A stretch of 34,346 nucleotides of DNA, taken from Candidatus Woesebacteria bacterium RIFCSPHIGHO2_01_FULL_39_23. GTDB taxonomy: Bacteria; Patescibacteriota; Microgenomatia; UBA8517. Below are positions 30,563 through 34,346 of the stretch, one piece after another (positions within the stretch are counted from its first letter, which is position 1; each line of letters opens with the position of its first letter). The position numbers and the translations under genes were made by a program. The notes under the pieces were generated by a model. It was not told the DNA's origin. It searched no databases and was given only the letters and a program-made list of their open reading frames with translations. The stretch is taken from positions 1 through 34,346 of the forward strand of contig MGGH01000023.1 of assembly GCA_001792305.1 (NCBI GenBank), given 5' to 3'.

Positions 30563-31519
30563 GTGTATAAAGCTTACAAAGTTCCGATTCCAGAAAAATC
30601 TCGGCCTTATAATTTTGATTTTTTCCTAACGCATTATGTATTTGCACCCTGGGTTGTCGAAGGAAAGACACTAGTTAGGTTATTTAAGGTGGACTCCGGA
30701 AAGTTTGTGTTGGCAAAGGTTGGGTTTGAGGAAGAACCGAAGCCGATTTTGATGATCAATCTCCAATTTAATACAAAAGTTTCAAAAGCCGAGCAGGAAA
30801 GTCTTGTAAATTTAATCTCATGGATTTATGCAGTAAATGAAGACGTTAAATACTTTTACGAAGTAATTTGCAAAAAAGACCGAATCTTGAGGGCAGCATC
30901 TGAAGAAATTTATGGAGGACATTTGAGGACCGATCCTTATGTTTTTGAGTCAGTTCTTGGTGTAATTGTTGCGCAGAACGTTTTCTTCAAAAGAATATAT
31001 GAAATGACCCGACTTCTTTGCGAAAATTTTGGAGAGAAACAGAGCTTCGACAATCGGATTTATTACACCTACCCTACCCCAAAAAGGCTTGCCAATGCTA
31101 CTTTGCCCGAAATTCGAGCTTGTAAAGTTGGTTACAGGGATAAATATATAAAAGGAGTAGCAGAGAAAATTGTCAAAGAAAAAATAAATCTGGATGACTT
31201 ACGTAAAGTTGATGACATAGAAAAAATAAAGGAAAAACTTATGGAATTGCCTGGGGTTGGTCCTTATACTGCGGATTTAACTGTAGCAATCGGATTTCGA
31301 CTGCCAACCTTTCACTTGGACCTTTTTAGTCGCGAAGCAATGTACCAATTTTATTTTAATGGTAATAAAGTTCCCGACAAGGAAATTATTAGATTTGTTG
31401 ACAATAAATGGGGTAAATGGAAACATTACACAATGCTTCTTTTGACTACGAATACCGACACTTGGGCTAAAAAGTTGGGAAAGCCATTTCGTTTGAAATC
31501 CGGTGCAAAGAGTGTTTAA
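30563..31519 (+). CDS. HhH-GPD DNA glycosylase (AlkA/OGG1-like)
   Basis: A 318-residue base-excision repair enzyme. An N-terminal region (about 1-110) resembles the AlkA/OGG beta domain. It is followed by the helical core: DPYVFESVLGVIVAQNVFFKRIYEMTRLL, CKVGYRDKYIKGVAEKI, the helix-hairpin-helix LPGVGPYTADLTVAIGF (about 229-245) and HLDLFSRE with the catalytic Asp253. No 4Fe-4S Cys cluster is present, so it is not a Nth/MutY-type protein, and I see no clear OGG1-type catalytic Lys. The start GTG 30563 is preferred over TTG 30551, which lies in the promoter. Damage specificity not determined. Confidence 0.85.
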   Translation: MYKAYKVPIPEKSRPYNFDFFLTHYVFAPWVVEGKTLVRLFKVDSGKFVLAKVGFEEEPKPILMINLQFNTKVSKAEQESLVNLISWIYAVNEDVKYFYEVICKKDRILRAASEEIYGGHLRTDPYVFESVLGVIVAQNVFFKRIYEMTRLLCENFGEKQSFDNRIYYTYPTPKRLANATLPEIRACKVGYRDKYIKGVAEKIVKEKINLDDLRKVDDIEKIKEKLMELPGVGPYTADLTVAIGFRLPTFHLDLFSREAMYQFYFNGNKVPDKEIIRFVDNKWGKWKHYTMLLLTTNTDTWAKKLGKPFRLKSGAKSV

Positions 31520-31531
31520 TTGAGTGGGTAG

Positions 31532-31537
31532 TATAAT
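31532..31537 (+). promoter_or_regulatory. -10 box of the peptidase E gene
   Basis: Perfect TATAAT 6 bases before the ATG at 31544; no clear -35. Confidence 0.48.
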
Positions 31538-31543
31538 TTATTT

Positions 31544-32200
31544 ATGAAGTTACTTCTTACATCCGGTGGTTTTACAAATAAATCAATTGCTAATTCTTTG
31601 TTGAAATTAACCCAAAGACCATTTAAACGTCTTAAACTTGCCTTTATTCCCACCGCTGCAAATGTTGAAGAAGGGGGAAAGGATTGGTTGATTGACGATC
31701 TTGTTAATTGTAAAAAACTAGGATTTAAGGAAATTGACATAGTTGACATCTCCGCTCTGCCTAAAGAGATGTGGCTCAAAAAATTGAAAGATGCTGATAT
31801 TTTAATGTTTGGAGGCGGAAACACTTTTCATTTGATGTATTGGCTGAAAAAATCTGGATTAATTAAAATTTTAAGAAGTCTTTTAAAAACCAAAGTTTTT
31901 GTTGGTATAAGTGCAGGAAGTATGATTACCGCCGATAATTTTAATTTAAGTATGTCTCAAAAGTTGTACTACGAGGACATTGGAAAGTACAAAGATAATC
32001 AAGGTTTGGGTTATGTGAATTTTCATATTAGACCACATTTTAACTCACCCGACTTTCCCAAATTAAGAACCAAGAATCTGGCGAAGATCGCCAAAAACAT
32101 GCCGGAGCCGATTTATGCAATTGATGATCAGTCGGCAATAAAATTTGACAACGGGCAAATTTCTGTGGTGTCCGAAGGGAAATGGAAAAAGTTTAATTAA
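31544..32200 (+). CDS. Peptidase E (S51 family) serine peptidase
   Basis: A 218-residue cytoplasmic peptidase of the S51 family (aspartyl dipeptidase/cyanophycinase-like). MKLLLTSGGF, LAFIPTAAN, DADILMFGGGNTFHLMYWL and VGISAGSM (nucleophile Ser123) follow the family order, and the C-terminal NFHIRPHFNSPDF and PIYAIDDQSAI contribute the rest of the site. Length is normal. It starts 24 bases after the glycosylase stop but has its own TATAAT. It is convergent with the GT2 gene (6 bases between stops). True substrate within S51 not certain. Confidence 0.88.
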   Translation: MKLLLTSGGFTNKSIANSLLKLTQRPFKRLKLAFIPTAANVEEGGKDWLIDDLVNCKKLGFKEIDIVDISALPKEMWLKKLKDADILMFGGGNTFHLMYWLKKSGLIKILRSLLKTKVFVGISAGSMITADNFNLSMSQKLYYEDIGKYKDNQGLGYVNFHIRPHFNSPDFPKLRTKNLAKIAKNMPEPIYAIDDQSAIKFDNGQISVVSEGKWKKFN

Positions 32201-32206
32201 ATAATA

Positions 32207-33700
32207 TCAGACCTTATCAGTTACGCGATACTCTATATATTTTCCAAGCATGAGCCTGGTGTGTGCATCAAGTCCGGGAAGAGCTGAAAAGAAAAATCCT
32301 GCTACAGGCATTAGTACAAACTCCAAAGGCATCAATATTGCTCGCCAAAGTGGAAAATCCTTAGGCCGTTTGGGTTTATAGATATTGTCAAAAATAAGCA
32401 TGACAATCAAGAATCCTAAAGAAAGAGTTAGAATAAAGGAAGAAATTTTTGGTAACATAAATCCGATTGTTGTCCTTCCAAAGGTAGGGTTTAAGAATGT
32501 CGGGATGGTTAGTCCTAATGTGATAATGAACCAGTTAACGGGCCACATAAAATGCGACCAAGTGACGTGAATTAAGCGCATTGTTTTTGAAAAAAATGGA
32601 ACACCAGGCTTTATTAGGAAGTCTCTGAAAATCCAAGGATAGTCCGATACGCCCCAAGCCCACCTTTTATATTGCTCGTATTGGTTTTTTAAAGTTTTCC
32701 AAAAGCTTGTTGACTCTGCGGCGTCGATATATAAAGGGAGATAAATTGGTTCGACTTCCACCTCACCCTTTTTAGCATAGAAGGCTTTAAAAAATATGCC
32801 CCAGTCTTCAGGAATTTTATCTGGATCCCAATAGCCGGACTCGTGCAAGAGTTTAAGCGATAAGCTGTAATTGGCTTGGTTTAATAATCTGTCGCGGCGC
32901 GGTAGAACAGACAGATTCCAAATAGACCCCATTGTATTTTGGATGCGAGTAATTGCTGGTATTCGCCAGATATTATTGTAGTAAAGTATTGCTGCTTGCC
33001 AAAACATTAAATGTCTTTTAGGGTTATCCAGGAACTTATAAGTCAAGCAAGCAAAGTGATTAGGATGGTAAACATGATCGGCGTCGCAACTTGATACAAC
33101 AAAGTAATCTATGTTTTGCTTAAAGTTATCAATGTATTTTTGTTTCATAACCACCGCCGCGTATCGCTCATTTGAAGCTTTTCCAATTAACTCTCCGGGA
33201 GCAAGTTTATGTAAAGTTACTTCAAGATTTGGCAACAACTTTTTGTACCTTTTGTATAGCCGGTTTATTTTGTCGATTTTGTGCTCAATAGGTGCCCGGT
33301 CCTCCTGGGCAAGTACTGGCATTAGTTGGTTTTTGGGAAAGTCTTGAGCGACAAGGGAGTCAAGCACTCGCTCTAAAGTATGTTCGGGCTCTTTGTAGGT
33401 AACAATGATAACAATATGTTTCACTTTTTTCCAGTCTGGAAATGTTTTAATGTCTTGCAACCAGTCAAATTTCATTGCTGCTTGGATTCGAAAGTGAGAA
33501 ATAAAAGAAGTTGCTGCAATTTGAAAAGATTGGTAAAACCAGTAAATATCGAAGAATAATACATAATATGCAGTGATATAAGGAATAACAAGAATTCCCC
33601 AATATGGGAAAAGGATTAAGTTCCAAGAAACGAATCCTGGGACTATCTCAAAGAAACGCAGAAAACGCCTTTCATGTTTGCTTATTAGCTTTTTGACCAT
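32207..33700 (-). CDS. Membrane GT2 glycosyltransferase (BcsA-like)
   Basis: A 497-residue processive-type family 2 glycosyltransferase. Two hydrophobic segments lie near the N terminus (about 22-60). The catalytic domain follows: HIVIIVTYKEPEHTLERVLDSLV, SSCDADHVYHP (the DxD-type metal site), PEDWGIFFKAF (the general-base ED) and QYEQYKRWAWG (Q-x-x-R-W). Further membrane segments run to the C terminus. This motif set is that of cellulose or polysaccharide synthases, but the product is unknown. It lies 10 bases after metG on the same strand, probably cotranscribed, and apart from the other glycan genes. Confidence 0.87.
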   Translation of the reverse strand: MVKKLISKHERRFLRFFEIVPGFVSWNLILFPYWGILVIPYITAYYVLFFDIYWFYQSFQIAATSFISHFRIQAAMKFDWLQDIKTFPDWKKVKHIVIIVTYKEPEHTLERVLDSLVAQDFPKNQLMPVLAQEDRAPIEHKIDKINRLYKRYKKLLPNLEVTLHKLAPGELIGKASNERYAAVVMKQKYIDNFKQNIDYFVVSSCDADHVYHPNHFACLTYKFLDNPKRHLMFWQAAILYYNNIWRIPAITRIQNTMGSIWNLSVLPRRDRLLNQANYSLSLKLLHESGYWDPDKIPEDWGIFFKAFYAKKGEVEVEPIYLPLYIDAAESTSFWKTLKNQYEQYKRWAWGVSDYPWIFRDFLIKPGVPFFSKTMRLIHVTWSHFMWPVNWFIITLGLTIPTFLNPTFGRTTIGFMLPKISSFILTLSLGFLIVMLIFDNIYKPKRPKDFPLWRAILMPLEFVLMPVAGFFFSALPGLDAHTRLMLGKYIEYRVTDKV

Positions 33701-33710
33701 GAAGTTAGAT

Positions 33711-34346
33711 TTATTTTAGTCGAGGGAACAATATTTCTCCACTTTTTATCTCTGGCCCCTTAAAGATTTCTTCAATTCTATTTGATGTTTCAGGTAAGAA
33801 AGGCCTCAGATTAAAAGCGATTATTTTTAATTCTGAAACTAAACTCTTTAGTATTTCTTTGAGTTTTCGGTTCTTTAACTCCCAAGGTTTTGTTACGTTT
33901 ATACCCTTATCCTGGTTGCTTATTTTGTTCCAAATAACGTCGAGAGCTAGATCAAAACGAAACTCATTAAGATATTTTTGTACACTTTCGTCAAATGAAG
34001 TAACCCCTTGGGTTAGAAAGTTGTAGCCAGATTTTTCACAAAGTTTAGCAACTCTTGAGACCAAATTCCCGAGCCCGTTTGCAAGGTCAGCATTATATTT
34101 TTTCGTAAGGCGAGCCCATGTAATGTCAGAATCGTTGATATAAGGAAAGTTGCTTAAAATAACGTATCTTGCTCCATCCACGCCAAATTTGTCTATAAGT
34201 TCTTTGGGAGTAATAATGTTTCCTTTGGATTTGCTGATTTTCTCGCCAGCAATGATAACAAAGCTGTGAACGAAAGTTCCTTTAAAAAGCTGGTGTTTCG
34301 CCGAAAGAAGCAGAGCAGGCCAAATTACATTATGGAACCAGCTGAT
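33711..34346 (-). CDS. metG: Methionyl-tRNA synthetase, C-terminal part (partial)
   Basis: The 211 codons visible encode the end of class I MetRS. Near the window edge KISKSKGN is the KMSKS motif, followed by IITPKELIDKFGVDGARYVIL and the anticodon-binding helical bundle (LANGLGNLVSRV, then FRFDLALDVIW, INVTKPWEL and FLPETSNRI). The frame is open to position 34346 and the N-terminal half with the HIGH motif lies beyond. It ends LFPRLK, without a C-terminal tRNA-binding EMAP-like domain. The GT2 gene follows in the same direction. Confidence 0.92.
   Translation of the reverse strand: MSWFHNVIWPALLLSAKHQLFKGTFVHSFVIIAGEKISKSKGNIITPKELIDKFGVDGARYVILSNFPYINDSDITWARLTKKYNADLANGLGNLVSRVAKLCEKSGYNFLTQGVTSFDESVQKYLNEFRFDLALDVIWNKISNQDKGINVTKPWELKNRKLKEILKSLVSELKIIAFNLRPFLPETSNRIEEIFKGPEIKSGEILFPRLK

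Overview
The window looks like chromosomal DNA of a Candidate Phyla Radiation (Patescibacteria) bacterium, probably of the Microgenomates type. The reasons are compact, moderately A+T-rich sequence, minimal versions of core proteins (a 226-residue TruB without a PUA domain, a 173-residue MscS), VanW/LytR_C/PEGA surface proteins with one membrane anchor, and very short intergenic gaps. TGA is used as a stop codon (for example at the ends of the TsaC-TsaE fusion and dprA), so this is not one of the code-25 lineages. The phylum call is inference from gene content; there is no rRNA gene here.

Layout. 1-2577 (minus): start of valS, then tsaD and a fused tsaC-tsaE, the t6A37 tRNA modification genes. 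2750-3383: Phd/VapC-type toxin-antitoxin pair. 3438-6970: divergent VanW-family and solute-binding surface proteins, and a small nucleotidyltransferase-like protein. 7022-9026: groES-groEL behind a promoter carrying a CIRCE-like operator. 9023-11732: a second nucleotidyltransferase, a mini-MscS, truB and a LytR_C-domain protein. 11713-16696: M23 peptidase and L,D-transpeptidase (wall remodelling), interleaved with an accessory group: a HExxH protein, a JAMM-motif protein, a DinB-like protein, a kinase-fold protein and a remnant of a second kinase-like start. 16770-21533: natural-transformation and DNA-processing genes (comM, yraN, dprA), with a second toxin-antitoxin pair (HTH/PIN) and two membrane-anchored unknowns between them. 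21545-22450: a structured non-coding stretch, a small PH-like protein, a small membrane protein and tRNA-Cys. 22503-29460: PEGA-SH3 protein and a six-gene minus-strand envelope glycan operon (UbiA-type prenyltransferase, WecA/MraY-type phosphosugar transferase, two GT-C glycosyltransferases, two membrane proteins). 29628-34346: GNAT acetyltransferase, AlkA/OGG-like DNA glycosylase, peptidase E, a BcsA-like GT2 synthase and the 3' part of metG.

A theme running through the window is transcription-unit starts that sit 6-11 bases after a -10 hexamer, often with a TGn extension or a well-spaced -35. I found no convincing Shine-Dalgarno sequence at the starts I checked. This predicts widespread leaderless mRNAs. 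It also decides several start codons (30470, 30563, 15435, 21690) against the longest reading frame. The most compact case is the 14-base gap between mscS and truB, where two overlapping extended -10 promoters face away from each other.

The least explained parts are the accessory group 12505-16696, the three-helix non-coding element at 21615-21676, the CIRCE variant at groESL, and the divergent promoter at 12443-12489 whose two -35 boxes lie in one inverted repeat.
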